A stretch of DNA of 64,000 nucleotides, taken from positions 3,906,001 through 3,970,000 of the forward strand of contig NZ_CP186334.1 of NCBI RefSeq assembly GCF_049347105.1. The letters run 5' to 3'. Below, one piece after another: positions 35,908-45,750 of this stretch (positions are counted from its first letter, which is position 1; every line of letters begins with the position of its first letter). Both the position numbers and the translations under genes were made by a program. The notes under the pieces are model-generated. The model did no database searches and was not told where the DNA came from. It saw only the letters and a program-made list of their open reading frames with translations. Source of the DNA: Gaoshiqia hydrogeniformans (GTDB lineage: Bacteria > Bacteroidota > Bacteroidia > Bacteroidales > Prolixibacteraceae).

Positions 35908-38133
35908 CTAAAACCAATATCCCAGGTTCGCTGAAAAACTTAGTTCATCGCTTAAATTGGAATAACCCATTCCAATGTCCATCGGGCCGATCATTGTTTT
36001 CACCGAATACTTGATGCCACCACCATATACCGTATTTGCTTCGGCCCAGTCGGCAGGTGAACTTCCCTGCTGCAACAGGTTGAACATGAACGAAACATAC
36101 TGAGATTTGGGAAGCTTTAACCGAAGCCCCAGCAAGCCGATGGCCGAATAACGATCGGCTACAACCACCGGGGGTAGTCCGTAAAAAGGGAGGTGATAGC
36201 TAAAGTACTGCGAGTAGGAGTCTCCGCCAATGAAGGTGGTTTTTACCATAAGATATTCCGGGCTAAACAGGGCACGGCCATACAGATTGCATAAAAGTAC
36301 CGTGTTATGCCACAAGGGGATTACATTCTTCATTTTAAAAAGAAGGGCGGAATTAACATTTTCGTTTTTAAAATCAGCATTCAACGAGAATTCGGCATAC
36401 AGGTTTGTCCCCTTTACCGGAAAATAAAAGTTATCCATATTGTCTACTGAAAAATAGGAGTAAACATTTGTGTTAAACCGGTCTATTTGGGCTGATGAAA
36501 CAGGCGAAAAGGTGTTGCCCTTAGTAAAAACATCTCCGTTAAAATATTCCTCCTGTAAACCGAATCCGATATGATACCATCTTAGAAAAGACTGGTACAG
36601 GTAAATTGATCCTGAAGCATAAAATAAATCTGCATTCATCAATTTATCGCCTTTTTCGTAAATGTCATAATTCTGGTATTTGCCCTTGATTTCCGTTCCC
36701 AGTGCCGGGAAGTCATTTTTGTTTGTTTCAGCCATCAGGCTAAAACCCGGGTTAGCCGACAATTCAACGCTGGCAGATAAAAGTCCCAATGTATTCGAGT
36801 AGTTTTTTCTGGTTAGGTTTAAAAGTAAGGCTGCCGCGTCGGTTGTATTGACCTTGAACCCAATATTCATGGAAAACTCTTTCTCTGTAGTGATAGTTAA
36901 CTCCAGGGTTTTTCCGCCACTCGCGTGTTCATTAAGCGTGAAATAGATCTTATCAAAACCTCCGTAACCGTAAAGACGGTCAATTGCATCTTTGATTTCT
37001 TCATAGGAATAACTTCCCGGGACCGGCAAATTGAACCTTTTCAGAAGAAACGATTCGTTCATCTGTTTGGCCCCTGTCAAATTCAGGTCGTTGATTTCCC
37101 ACTCTTCAGGAGCAATAAACGCTCTTGATTTTTCCCTGGGCTTTAGTTGATATTTTTCTTTCATTTCACTCAGTTGGTCCCGTACCAGCCCGGCAGCTTT
37201 TTTCCCACGCAGGAACAGGGTATCTGCAGCTTCACCGGTAAAGCTTGACACGGAGTAGCCGGCAATGTCGGGACGAATGATTAAATCACAAATGCCGCTA
37301 TTGGCAGCATCTTTTTCCATTCCCAGAAAATTGATCATTTGACCAAGGATTTTGCCCATTGATTTAATTTCATCCCGGGTGTAAAAACCACCCCTTATAT
37401 CAACACCGATAATAATATCAGCTCCCATTTCTTTGGCCACATCGACAGGGAAATTATTTACAACTCCTCCGTCAACAAGGATCATCCCATCTCTTTTGGA
37501 TGGTCCAAAAGCCCCGGGAATGGCCATGCTTGAGTACATGGCAGAAGGTAAAAAACCATTCTTCATAACCACTTCCCTGCCAGTTTCAAGGTTTGCTGCC
37601 ACGCAGGCAAACGAAACAGGTAATTTGGTGAAATCGGCATCTGCGGGAACATTTCCTGCTAACCCACAAAACAGGTTCATCACGTTTTGTCCTTTGATCA
37701 TCCCCATCGGGAGGCTTAATTTTTTTTCGTCACTATACGGGAGTGAAAACAGGTACCGCTGGCTGAGAACCTTATCATTTTCGGACAAACACAGACGGGG
37801 AACATCGTCCGACAAAATGGCTTCCCAATCTTGCTTTTCAATAATTTTTTGGATCTCATCGGCACTATATCCGATTGAATAAAACCCGCCAATCAAACTA
37901 CCGATACTGGTACCCACGATGATATCAATGGGAATTCCTTCTTCCTCCAGTACTTTCAGCACTCCGACATGGGCAAATCCTTTGGCCCCACCGCCGCTTA
38001 AAACCACTGCAACTTTAGGATAAGAAGCCAGATCAGAGGCTGATTGAGCCTGTGTTGTTTTTGATACTGGCAGGGCTAATATCAGTAATAACAACTGAAA
38101 AGAAAGCTGTTTGTTAATCAATTCTAAACGCAT
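35908..38133 (-). CDS. Patatin-like phospholipase fused to an outer-membrane barrel
   Basis: 741 aa with a signal peptide ending KTTQAQ. Residues ~38-240 are a patatin domain with VLSGGGAKGFAHVGVL (oxyanion hole), GTSIGSLIGG (nucleophile Ser) and LVDGGVVNNFPV (Asp of the dyad). A POTRA-like stretch (around SYEEIKDAIDRLYGYGGFDKIYFTL) and a ~380-residue C-terminal beta-barrel of the Omp85/surface-antigen kind follow, ending in an aromatic residue. The layout is that of PlpD-type (type Vd secretion) proteins, although many Bacteroidota versions stay attached to the barrel. It likely hydrolyses phospholipids outside the inner membrane. Confidence 0.9.
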   Translation of the reverse strand: MRLELINKQLSFQLLLLILALPVSKTTQAQSASDLASYPKVAVVLSGGGAKGFAHVGVLKVLEEEGIPIDIIVGTSIGSLIGGFYSIGYSADEIQKIIEKQDWEAILSDDVPRLCLSENDKVLSQRYLFSLPYSDEKKLSLPMGMIKGQNVMNLFCGLAGNVPADADFTKLPVSFACVAANLETGREVVMKNGFLPSAMYSSMAIPGAFGPSKRDGMILVDGGVVNNFPVDVAKEMGADIIIGVDIRGGFYTRDEIKSMGKILGQMINFLGMEKDAANSGICDLIIRPDIAGYSVSSFTGEAADTLFLRGKKAAGLVRDQLSEMKEKYQLKPREKSRAFIAPEEWEINDLNLTGAKQMNESFLLKRFNLPVPGSYSYEEIKDAIDRLYGYGGFDKIYFTLNEHASGGKTLELTITTEKEFSMNIGFKVNTTDAAALLLNLTRKNYSNTLGLLSASVELSANPGFSLMAETNKNDFPALGTEIKGKYQNYDIYEKGDKLMNADLFYASGSIYLYQSFLRWYHIGFGLQEEYFNGDVFTKGNTFSPVSSAQIDRFNTNVYSYFSVDNMDNFYFPVKGTNLYAEFSLNADFKNENVNSALLFKMKNVIPLWHNTVLLCNLYGRALFSPEYLMVKTTFIGGDSYSQYFSYHLPFYGLPPVVVADRYSAIGLLGLRLKLPKSQYVSFMFNLLQQGSSPADWAEANTVYGGGIKYSVKTMIGPMDIGMGYSNLSDELSFSANLGYWF

Positions 38134-38231
38134 AATTTACTTTTTCTGCTTGGCAAGGTCCTTTGTGATCTGAACAGGTCACTGATTTCATACTTATTTT
38201 CCGGGCAAATACGGTGGTTTGAGTAATCACG

Positions 38232-38413
38232 TTAAGGCCATTCATCAGGCTTATTATTTTCAATGGTTTCATGCAAGTAATCGTCTGTGTTTAAAAAATC
38301 GACCAGGGTTTTTAGTTCTTCTTCCGAGTCGATAAAATAACTTACAATGTATTGAAGATTAACAAAAACACTCCGATTGCCAGTAACAGGAGAAGGATTC
38401 TATAAGAACACTT
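38232..38413 (-). other. Possible decayed small membrane-protein gene after glgP
   Basis: Within the 280-bp gap after the phosphorylase, two overlapping minus-strand frames look protein-like. One, directly in frame after the glgP stop, gives YRILLLLLAIGVFLLIFNTL and stops. The other, one frame over, gives YIVSYFIDSEEELKTLVDF and continues acidic to DEWP and a TAA at 38232. A single frameshift near 38350 would join a transmembrane helix to an acidic tail. No ATG is present in either frame, so this may be a remnant, or chance. The rest of the gap shows nothing recognisable. Confidence 0.25.
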
Positions 38414-40942
38414 CTATTTCAGAGGCTTTACGCTCCATATCTTTTCACAATACTCCTGGATTGCCCGGTCGCTGGAAAATTTTCCAACCCGGGCTATATT
38501 TAGTATTGCTTTTCTATTCCATTCGGGGACATTTGTCCATGTTCGGGATACCTGTTCCTGGCAGGCGACATATGACGGATAATCTGCCAGGAGCAGGTAA
38601 GGGTCGTGCCACAAAAGATCATCAACAATTGGTTTAAATAAACCGGTATCTCCGTCGGAAAGCAGTCCTGAACTTATAAGGCTTATTACCTCACTTAACT
38701 CTTCATTGTGGGCAAACAGATCGTATGGGCTGTATCCGTTCTGTTTTACTTCTTCTACCTGATCGGCAGTCAGGCCAAAATGAAAAAAATTTTCTTCTCC
38801 CACTTCTCTTCTGATTTCAATGTTGGCGCCGTCAAGCGTTCCAATGGTCAGGGCCCCGTTCATCGCAAACTTCATATTGCTTGTTCCACTCGCTTCTTTC
38901 CCGGCTGTTGATATTTGCTCCGACAGGTCAGTTGCGGGATAAATATTTTGTGCATTACCAACATTGAAGTTAGGATAGAAAACAACTTTTAGCCGGTCTT
39001 TTACTTCCGGGTCCCTATTTATCATTCTGCCAACTGAATTGATCAGTTTGACGATCAGCTTTGCCATATAATATCCGGGTGCAGCTTTGCCCCCGAATAT
39101 AAATGTCCGGGGAGCCACATCGACATTTGAATAACGTTTTATGCGCAAATAAAGGGTTAAAATATGTAATATATTCAAGTGCTGCCGCTTGTATTCGTGG
39201 ATACGTTTTACCTGAACATCAAATAAGGACGAAGGGTCTACCATGATATTTGTTTTTTCACGGATAATCCTTGCTAACTTCTTTTTGTTTTCAAGTTTTA
39301 CCATTTTAAAATTCTCAATAAACGCCGGGTCATTGGACAATGGTTCCAACTTTCGCAGTTCATCCAGTTCAGACGTCCATTTACTTCCTGTTGAATCAGT
39401 TATCAACCTGCATAAGTCTTGATTACATAAAATCATAAATCTACGAGGGGAAACTCCATTGGTAACATTATGAAAACGCTTGGGGTACATATCTACCCAA
39501 TCAGGTAACATTTGCCTTTTTAATAGTTCGCTATGCAAAGCAGCGACACCGTTAATGGCATAACTACCTGCACAGGCAAGATTTACCATGCGAACATAGC
39601 GTTCTCCCGTTTCGTCGATAATTGATAATCTCTTTAGCTTTTCTGTGTCTCCGGGAAAAGCTTCATTAACTGCCTGAAGAAACCAAAAGTTGATTTCGTA
39701 AATAATGTCCAACAAACGGGGGATTAAATAATTTAAAAGACTAATCTGCCACTTTTCCATGGCTTCAGGGAGTAAGGTATGATTTGTATAGCTAAACGTT
39801 TTACAAGTGGTAGTCCATGCAGTATCCCAATCCAATTTATATTCATCAAGCAATAGCCTCATAAGTTCAGCTATTGCAACCGCCGGATGTGTATCATTAA
39901 GTTGAATCGCAAACCTTTCGTAAAAATTTTGAGGGCATCCGCCATATAAAAGATGCATCCGCATCATGTCCTGAATTGAGCAGGACACAAAAAAATATTG
40001 CTGCTTCAAACGTAGCTTTTTGCCATCAATCATCTCATCGTTTGGATACAATACCTTGCTAATATTCTCAGACTTTATATTGTTTTCCACGGCCTTATAG
40101 TAGTCCCCTTTGTTGAATGAGGAAAAATCGAACGTTTCTACTGCTTCCGAGCTCCAAAGCCTGAGAAAGTTGCACGACGAGGCCTTATATCCCATTACCG
40201 GAATGTCGTTCGGTATTCCTTTTACCAGGTAGTCAGGAATCCATCTGTAGCGTGTCAGTCCATCCGTATCGATATATGGTTCTGTATAACCTCCAAAATT
40301 GACTACCACTGAAAGCTCCGGCCGGGAAATTGACCAGGGATTGCCCTTCTGAAGCCACTTATCTGTTTTTTCAACCTGCCAACCGTTAACAATTTCCTGA
40401 TCGAAAATTCCAAATTCGTATTGGATTCCGTATCCAATAGCCGGGATTCCCATTGATGCCATTGAATCAAGAAAACAAGCAGCCAACCGTCCCAAACCTC
40501 CGTTTCCGAGTCCAGGTTCTGCCTCTTGAGCGATAACTTTTTCAAAATCAAACCCAAGCTCTTCAACGGCTTGTTTCGTTTCTTCATAAATATCCAGGTC
40601 GATAAGATTAATTCCCAATTGCGGGCCAATAAGAAACTCAGCCGAGAAATAGCTTACCAACCGGACATTTGTATTCCGAAACACCGCATCCATCGTTGTT
40701 AATTCACGTAGTTTAATCCGGTCGCGAACGGCGTACGAAACAGCCAGGTATATGTCATTTATCGAAGCATTATCGGGGTTCCTGCCTTGCTGATAAAATA
40801 AGATTTCTGTAAAAGCTGCTTTCAATGAATTCATATCCAGTCCGGTACGCACGTTGTTGATAGTTGGTGAAGCGCCGGAAGTATTGGCGGCAACAGGATA
40901 TTGATTTCTTGTTCTCATAATTCTCATGTTTAATTGACTCAT
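38414..40942 (-). CDS. glgP: Glycogen/starch alpha-glucan phosphorylase (GT35)
   Basis: 842 aa. The pyridoxal-phosphate site is clear in EASGTSNMKFAMNGALTIG (the Lys of the NMKF motif), with DGANIEIRREVG after it. Other landmarks are EPGLGNGGLGRLAACFLDS, VQVKRIHEYKRQHLN, LNDTHPAVAIAELMR and FHNVTNGVSPRRF. It releases glucose-1-phosphate from glycogen or maltodextrin in the cytoplasm. Length matches the family. The gene is followed by the patatin gene on the same strand after 280 bp. By eye it looks somewhat more AT-rich than its neighbours, which may hint at a different history. No glycogen synthase or debranching gene is next to it. Confidence 0.96.
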   Translation of the reverse strand: MSQLNMRIMRTRNQYPVAANTSGASPTINNVRTGLDMNSLKAAFTEILFYQQGRNPDNASINDIYLAVSYAVRDRIKLRELTTMDAVFRNTNVRLVSYFSAEFLIGPQLGINLIDLDIYEETKQAVEELGFDFEKVIAQEAEPGLGNGGLGRLAACFLDSMASMGIPAIGYGIQYEFGIFDQEIVNGWQVEKTDKWLQKGNPWSISRPELSVVVNFGGYTEPYIDTDGLTRYRWIPDYLVKGIPNDIPVMGYKASSCNFLRLWSSEAVETFDFSSFNKGDYYKAVENNIKSENISKVLYPNDEMIDGKKLRLKQQYFFVSCSIQDMMRMHLLYGGCPQNFYERFAIQLNDTHPAVAIAELMRLLLDEYKLDWDTAWTTTCKTFSYTNHTLLPEAMEKWQISLLNYLIPRLLDIIYEINFWFLQAVNEAFPGDTEKLKRLSIIDETGERYVRMVNLACAGSYAINGVAALHSELLKRQMLPDWVDMYPKRFHNVTNGVSPRRFMILCNQDLCRLITDSTGSKWTSELDELRKLEPLSNDPAFIENFKMVKLENKKKLARIIREKTNIMVDPSSLFDVQVKRIHEYKRQHLNILHILTLYLRIKRYSNVDVAPRTFIFGGKAAPGYYMAKLIVKLINSVGRMINRDPEVKDRLKVVFYPNFNVGNAQNIYPATDLSEQISTAGKEASGTSNMKFAMNGALTIGTLDGANIEIRREVGEENFFHFGLTADQVEEVKQNGYSPYDLFAHNEELSEVISLISSGLLSDGDTGLFKPIVDDLLWHDPYLLLADYPSYVACQEQVSRTWTNVPEWNRKAILNIARVGKFSSDRAIQEYCEKIWSVKPLK

Positions 40943-40975
40943 TTCTTTAACCGGTAGTCGTTGATATACAGGATA

Positions 40976-41179
40976 TCAGTATAACAGGATGATCCTCATA
41001 TCGTCGTCGTCGCCGTAAAAGAAGATTTTGTTTTCGCGGGCCAGCCAGCCTAGAGCCATTCGGGCCTCGGCGCTTTTTAGCATCAGATCTTTTTTAATGT
41101 CAGCTAGTTTGCTTTCTCCTTTTTGGTCGAGGTATTGCCAGATTCGTCCGGCATTTATACCGATGTCTGTTTTTATCAT
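40976..41179 (-). CDS. DUF2582 winged-helix protein
   Basis: 67 aa: a compact winged helix (DIGINAGRIWQYLDQKGESK, then LMLKSAEARMALGWLARENK) ending in a wing strand IFFYGDDDDMRIILLY. This is the small DUF2582 family common in Bacteroidota, presumed to bind nucleic acid; function unproven. It is 13 bp after the TolC gene and 33 bp before glgP, all on the minus strand. Confidence 0.85.
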   Translation of the reverse strand: MIKTDIGINAGRIWQYLDQKGESKLADIKKDLMLKSAEARMALGWLARENKIFFYGDDDDMRIILLY

Positions 41180-41192
41180 GGCTTTTTAAGAT

Positions 41193-42551
41193 TTAATAAA
41201 CCGTTTGGGCAATGGCCTGTTTGTAATACACCTGCCTGATTTGATAGGCGCTTTTGGCATCGATCAGTCCGTCCTGCGATTCCTGGAAGATGGCTTGCGC
41301 TTCGAGTAAATCTGAGGTTGAGAGGATGCCGGCTTCGTAGTTGTCAGTGATTACCTGGAGGTGTTCGCGTGCCTGTTCGGCCAGCGATTGGGCCACGCTG
41401 ATCTGCTGATAGCTCTCGGTCAGTTCTTTGTAGGCCTTCTCCATTTGCAGTTCCATTAATTCCGATTTCTCGTTCAGCTTGTTCCTGGCTACATCAATTT
41501 TAATTTCGTGCTCCCTTAACTTGTGCGAACCTCCCCACCAGTCGGAAATCGGGATGGATAAGCTTGCAAAGGCAATTCCGTAGGTGCTGCTTTTATCAGC
41601 AAAATCGAGGTACTGGCCTTGCATGCCAACGGCCAGTTGGGGTAAAAACTCGCCGCGGGCCAGGCGTTTTTGCAAGATTTCCGCATCAATGGCCTTGTTC
41701 AGCAGTTGGTATTCGCTTCGGTTCGTGAGGGCAGTTGCAGGCGACAGGTACAACATTTCAGGTACGACAACGCTAAAGGCAGTATCCTGTAAACTGATGT
41801 TTTCCGAATATTCCAGTCCAATGTGCTGGCATAAGGCCATTTTTACCAACGATATCCCGTTTTCCAGTTTTAGCTGGTTGGCATTTGTTTCGTTTATTTT
41901 GAGTTGAATTTTCAGTAAATCGCTTTTTTGAGCCAACCCGGCGTCGAATGACACCCGGACATCTTTTAATAAGCTATTGAGTAAGGTTTTATAGCTTTCG
42001 AGCGTTTTTCTTTTTGCCTGTAACGAAACCAGCGACCAGTAATATTCTTCGGTTTTCACCACAACATCGCGTGTACTGAGGTTAAGCGTTTCTTCGCTTA
42101 CCTCTTTGCCCAATGTGGCCAGTTTATAACCCGAGCGAATACGACCGCCGGCATAAACCGGTTGTGTGGCGGTGAGCATCCCCACGTTCATATAATCCAG
42201 CGCTTTCAATTCCAGCCCCGGAACATAGGCGTATTGTGTCGCCGAGGACAAATTAGCCGGGTTGCCGTCGTACACCGGTAAATTCATTTCCGGGGTATTA
42301 ATATCAATCAAATAATCGTTGGCCTGAAACGTGATTGCCTGGGCGTTCACTTTCGGAAAGAAATTGGTGAAGGCATTCTTTTTGATTTCTTCCGATTCAT
42401 TGATCTTCATCCGGGCTTCTTTCAGCCGTTTATTGTTTTCGATGGCATAAACTTTACACGAATCGAGCGTTAATGTTTGGGCTGATACCGGCATGGCTCC
42501 CGGCACCGCGAGCAGCAAAAGCAAAAGATATTGTTTCATTTTTGTTTTCAT
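41193..42551 (-). CDS. TolC-family outer membrane efflux protein
   Basis: About 452 aa from the ATG at 42551, which lies just after the RND stop codon; an ATG at 42575 would overlap the RND gene. Signal peptide ends GAMPVSAQ. The two OEP repeats are visible as long amphipathic helices (LKEARMKINESEEIKKNAF near the N-terminus, and the C-terminal repeat around LAEQAREHLQVITDNYEAG and LLEAQAIFQESQDGLIDA). It forms the outer-membrane channel of the three-part efflux pump encoded just upstream. Confidence 0.92.
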   Translation of the reverse strand: MKTKMKQYLLLLLLAVPGAMPVSAQTLTLDSCKVYAIENNKRLKEARMKINESEEIKKNAFTNFFPKVNAQAITFQANDYLIDINTPEMNLPVYDGNPANLSSATQYAYVPGLELKALDYMNVGMLTATQPVYAGGRIRSGYKLATLGKEVSEETLNLSTRDVVVKTEEYYWSLVSLQAKRKTLESYKTLLNSLLKDVRVSFDAGLAQKSDLLKIQLKINETNANQLKLENGISLVKMALCQHIGLEYSENISLQDTAFSVVVPEMLYLSPATALTNRSEYQLLNKAIDAEILQKRLARGEFLPQLAVGMQGQYLDFADKSSTYGIAFASLSIPISDWWGGSHKLREHEIKIDVARNKLNEKSELMELQMEKAYKELTESYQQISVAQSLAEQAREHLQVITDNYEAGILSTSDLLEAQAIFQESQDGLIDAKSAYQIRQVYYKQAIAQTVY

Positions 42552-42561
42552 GTTGAGTAAA

Positions 42562-45500
42562 TTAAACGGATGCAAGTTCTTCCCTTTCAGGTCCGTTTCC
42601 CGAAACTTTCCAATACAGTACCGGGAGGATCATCAGCGTGAGCACCATGCCTACAATCAACCCAAAGCAAATAACCGCCCCCAGCGGGCCCCAAAGCGGA
42701 GAGCGGCTGATAATCATGGGGACAACACCCATTGCCGCCGCCATGGCTGTCAGAAAGATAGGTCGCATGCGCCGTTTCCCGGCGGCTATGGCTGCCTCTT
42801 TATAGGTATAGCCTTCGTGAGTTACCAGTTGCATCGCATAATCGATCAGGATAATGCCGTTGCGTACCACAATACCGGCCAAGCCCATGAGGCCGATGAA
42901 GGAAGTCATCCCAAACGGATAGCCGGTAAGTTTCAAACCCAGGGCCGCGCCCAAAATACTCATCAGCATGGTCGACATGATCAGTAAGGCCCGCCGGGTT
43001 GTTTTAAATTGGATGATCAGGATGAAAAAGATAATTAAGACACTGGTAGCCAGAGAGTAAGTAAGCGGTATCATGTTTTCGATGGTTGCTTCATCGTCGC
43101 CACCGTATTCCAGCGAAAGGCCCGCAGGTATGTTTAATTGGTCGATTTTGGGCTTTATCGTTTTAAGAACAACAGACGGGATGTGATCGCGCTGAATATC
43201 GGCTTTCACGGTGATGGTACGCACTCCGTTTCTCCGGGCAATGCTCCCTTCGGTCCATTCAGGCTGTAAAGTGGCAATTGAACGGAGCGGCAGTGATTCC
43301 ATCGTCAGGGGAGACGATACATAATGATTCTCCAGATCGTCGATGTTGTCGCGCTGATCTTCTTCTTTCAATAACACGACGCTTACCGGGTAATCGCCTT
43401 CCCAGATGGTTGTTACGGGAAGACCTTCGAGTGAAGTCATTAACGATGCGGCAACCAGTGTTTTTGCATATCCCAGTTGCGAAGCCTTGTTCCGGTCGAG
43501 TTGTAGGCTGATTCCCTGCCGCATTTCACTCCAATCATTCCGTACCCAGGTAATATTGGGATTGGCTTTGAGGGTTTGTTCTACTTTTTCGGCTGCTTGC
43601 TTCAGATCAATCAGCTTGTCGCCTGAAATGCGAACTTCAATCGGCGCTTCAAAATCTTCCAGGGCCAGTTGTTTCCATTTGACTACTGCCTCGGGAAAAA
43701 TATGGCTGTATTTTTCCGTGTATTCATCCAATATTTCGATGGTTGCTTCATTCGAGACGGTGTTGACCATGAGTTGCCCGTAGTTTTTGGCCGGCATATG
43801 CGGGGCATATAAATCGTTAAAGCGGGGAGAACCGGTGCCTACGAAACTGGCGACATTGGTTACACGGCCGTCTTTTAAAAGTAGCTTTTCCAAACTGTCA
43901 ATCACGGCCTCTGTCTTTTTCAGGGACGAACCTTCAGGCAAATAGACCTCAACCGGAAACTGGCTTCGTTCCATAGCCGGAAATAGTTTTTGGTCAATGC
44001 TCATGAAGATTAACACGCCTAAAACGATTGACAAAGCTCCTAATGCCAGTGTCTTTTTTGCGTTTCTGAAGGTCCAGTCCAGCATGGAGTCGTAAGCCTG
44101 TTGAACCCGGTCAAGGAAACTTTTTTTATCATTTCCGGTTTCAGTGGCTTGTTGATGTAATCCTTTTTTGATAAATACGTAACACATAAACGGGACCAGT
44201 AAAATGGCCACCATCATGGAAACTCCCAAAGCAATGCCAATGGTTACCGGGAAGGAACCTACAAAATCGCCTGCCATTCCGGTCAGGAAAAGCATCATGG
44301 GAAAGAACGCCACAATAATGGAGGCAGTAGCCGACAGCACCGGGATGAATAGCTCGGTGGCTGCTTTCCACGCGGCGTTCCAGGGAGTTTCGTGCTGATC
44401 AAGCTTTTCAAGGTGATTGTCGATCACCACAATGGCATTGTCGACCACCATCCCCAATACCACGATCAAACCCGCCAGTGAAACAATATGTAGTTGGATA
44501 CCTACCAGTTGCATGATGCCGAGCGTGATCAGGATCGATACCGGAATGGTGACGCCGGCCACAGCTGCCACGCGGAAAGGCAATAAAATCATGGTGACGA
44601 TAATTACTGCCAGAATGGCTATAAGAAATTCGACCATAAAGTGCGAGATGGATTGATCGACCACCTCGGGCAGATCGGAGATGATGTTGATTTTTACATC
44701 GTCGGTTGTTTTATCGGTGAATTTTGCCAGCGTTTCTTTTACGTCGTTCCCGAATTGGACGATGTTGTTGCCTTTTTGCATTTCGAGCGAAAGCAGCAGG
44801 GCGCTGTTGCCATTGTTGCGGATATAACTGTCCGGATCTTCATATCTCCGTTCGATGCGGGCAACATCCTTCATCCGGATGATATTGCCCAGCGGGTCCG
44901 AATAAATAATTTGCTCCATCAGGTCGTCTTCGGCTTTGAACCGGGGAGGAATATGTACCGGAAGAATGATTTCACCGTTGTCGAGCGAACCCGAATAGTT
45001 CAACGACTCCTGTAATTTGAACGAGGCAAAAATGACGGTTGGGTCAATATGATATTCGTTCAGCTTGTCTTGCTGAAGATGTACATAGATCTCTTCTTTT
45101 TGAGTACCATAGCGTTTGATCTTTGAGACCGAATTGATTTTCCGGATGTCGGCTTCGAGTTTTTTCAATACCTCTTCCAGTTCGCGGTACGATTTTTTAT
45201 CGGACGACATGGTAACCAGCAGGGCCGAGGTGTCGCCAAAATCGTTGTTCCCCACCAGGGCAAGCACCCCGGTTGGCAGTTGCATTTTCAATTCTTCCAG
45301 TCCATGCCGTAATTTCGACCAGAACCGGTCTGCATCGTGTACATTGTCATTTAGTTCCACAAAAATGGTCATCATGCCTTCACTGGAACTGGACTGGGTC
45401 TTTTCTTTATCGATTTCTTCGTAGCCAAAAATGTAATTTTCAACGACTGTTGTCAGTTGTTCTTCTACTTCCAGAGAAGTAGCGCCAGGGTAAATACCCA

Positions 45501-45654
45501 CGATAACCCCTTTTCGGATGGTAAATTCAGGATATTCGCGTCGGGGCATGTTTTTTAGCGCAAAGATTCCGAGAATCATCATGCACAGGACAAATGCCAG
45601 GATGATCTGCCGGTATTTCATGGCAGCCTCCACTAAGTTTATTTTTTTGTTCAT
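42562..45654 (-). CDS. RND-family efflux transporter (AcrB/MMPL type)
   Basis: 1030 aa from the ATG at 45654 (MNKKINLVEAAMKYRQ), ten codons inside the longest frame. Twelve membrane segments with two large periplasmic loops; landmarks are PRREYPEFTIRKGVIVGIYPGATSLEVEEQLT near the N-terminus, GLIVVLGMVVDNAIVVIDNH (TM4 with the conserved Asp), and LMGLAGIVVRNGIILIDYA (TM10). It is the inner-membrane proton-driven pump of a tripartite system with the membrane-fusion protein upstream and TolC downstream. The substrate may be drugs, lipids or toxic hydrophobic molecules. Confidence 0.94.
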   Translation of the reverse strand: MNKKINLVEAAMKYRQIILAFVLCMMILGIFALKNMPRREYPEFTIRKGVIVGIYPGATSLEVEEQLTTVVENYIFGYEEIDKEKTQSSSSEGMMTIFVELNDNVHDADRFWSKLRHGLEELKMQLPTGVLALVGNNDFGDTSALLVTMSSDKKSYRELEEVLKKLEADIRKINSVSKIKRYGTQKEEIYVHLQQDKLNEYHIDPTVIFASFKLQESLNYSGSLDNGEIILPVHIPPRFKAEDDLMEQIIYSDPLGNIIRMKDVARIERRYEDPDSYIRNNGNSALLLSLEMQKGNNIVQFGNDVKETLAKFTDKTTDDVKINIISDLPEVVDQSISHFMVEFLIAILAVIIVTMILLPFRVAAVAGVTIPVSILITLGIMQLVGIQLHIVSLAGLIVVLGMVVDNAIVVIDNHLEKLDQHETPWNAAWKAATELFIPVLSATASIIVAFFPMMLFLTGMAGDFVGSFPVTIGIALGVSMMVAILLVPFMCYVFIKKGLHQQATETGNDKKSFLDRVQQAYDSMLDWTFRNAKKTLALGALSIVLGVLIFMSIDQKLFPAMERSQFPVEVYLPEGSSLKKTEAVIDSLEKLLLKDGRVTNVASFVGTGSPRFNDLYAPHMPAKNYGQLMVNTVSNEATIEILDEYTEKYSHIFPEAVVKWKQLALEDFEAPIEVRISGDKLIDLKQAAEKVEQTLKANPNITWVRNDWSEMRQGISLQLDRNKASQLGYAKTLVAASLMTSLEGLPVTTIWEGDYPVSVVLLKEEDQRDNIDDLENHYVSSPLTMESLPLRSIATLQPEWTEGSIARRNGVRTITVKADIQRDHIPSVVLKTIKPKIDQLNIPAGLSLEYGGDDEATIENMIPLTYSLATSVLIIFFILIIQFKTTRRALLIMSTMLMSILGAALGLKLTGYPFGMTSFIGLMGLAGIVVRNGIILIDYAMQLVTHEGYTYKEAAIAAGKRRMRPIFLTAMAAAMGVVPMIISRSPLWGPLGAVICFGLIVGMVLTLMILPVLYWKVSGNGPEREELASV

Positions 45655-45750
45655 CTTATTTTCATGTAAAAAAGGACAGGCCAAACAACCCGAAGTGTTA
45701 CAGACAGATGGGTTGCAGGGATTGTTGTTCGACGCTGTCCTTGTAGGTTG

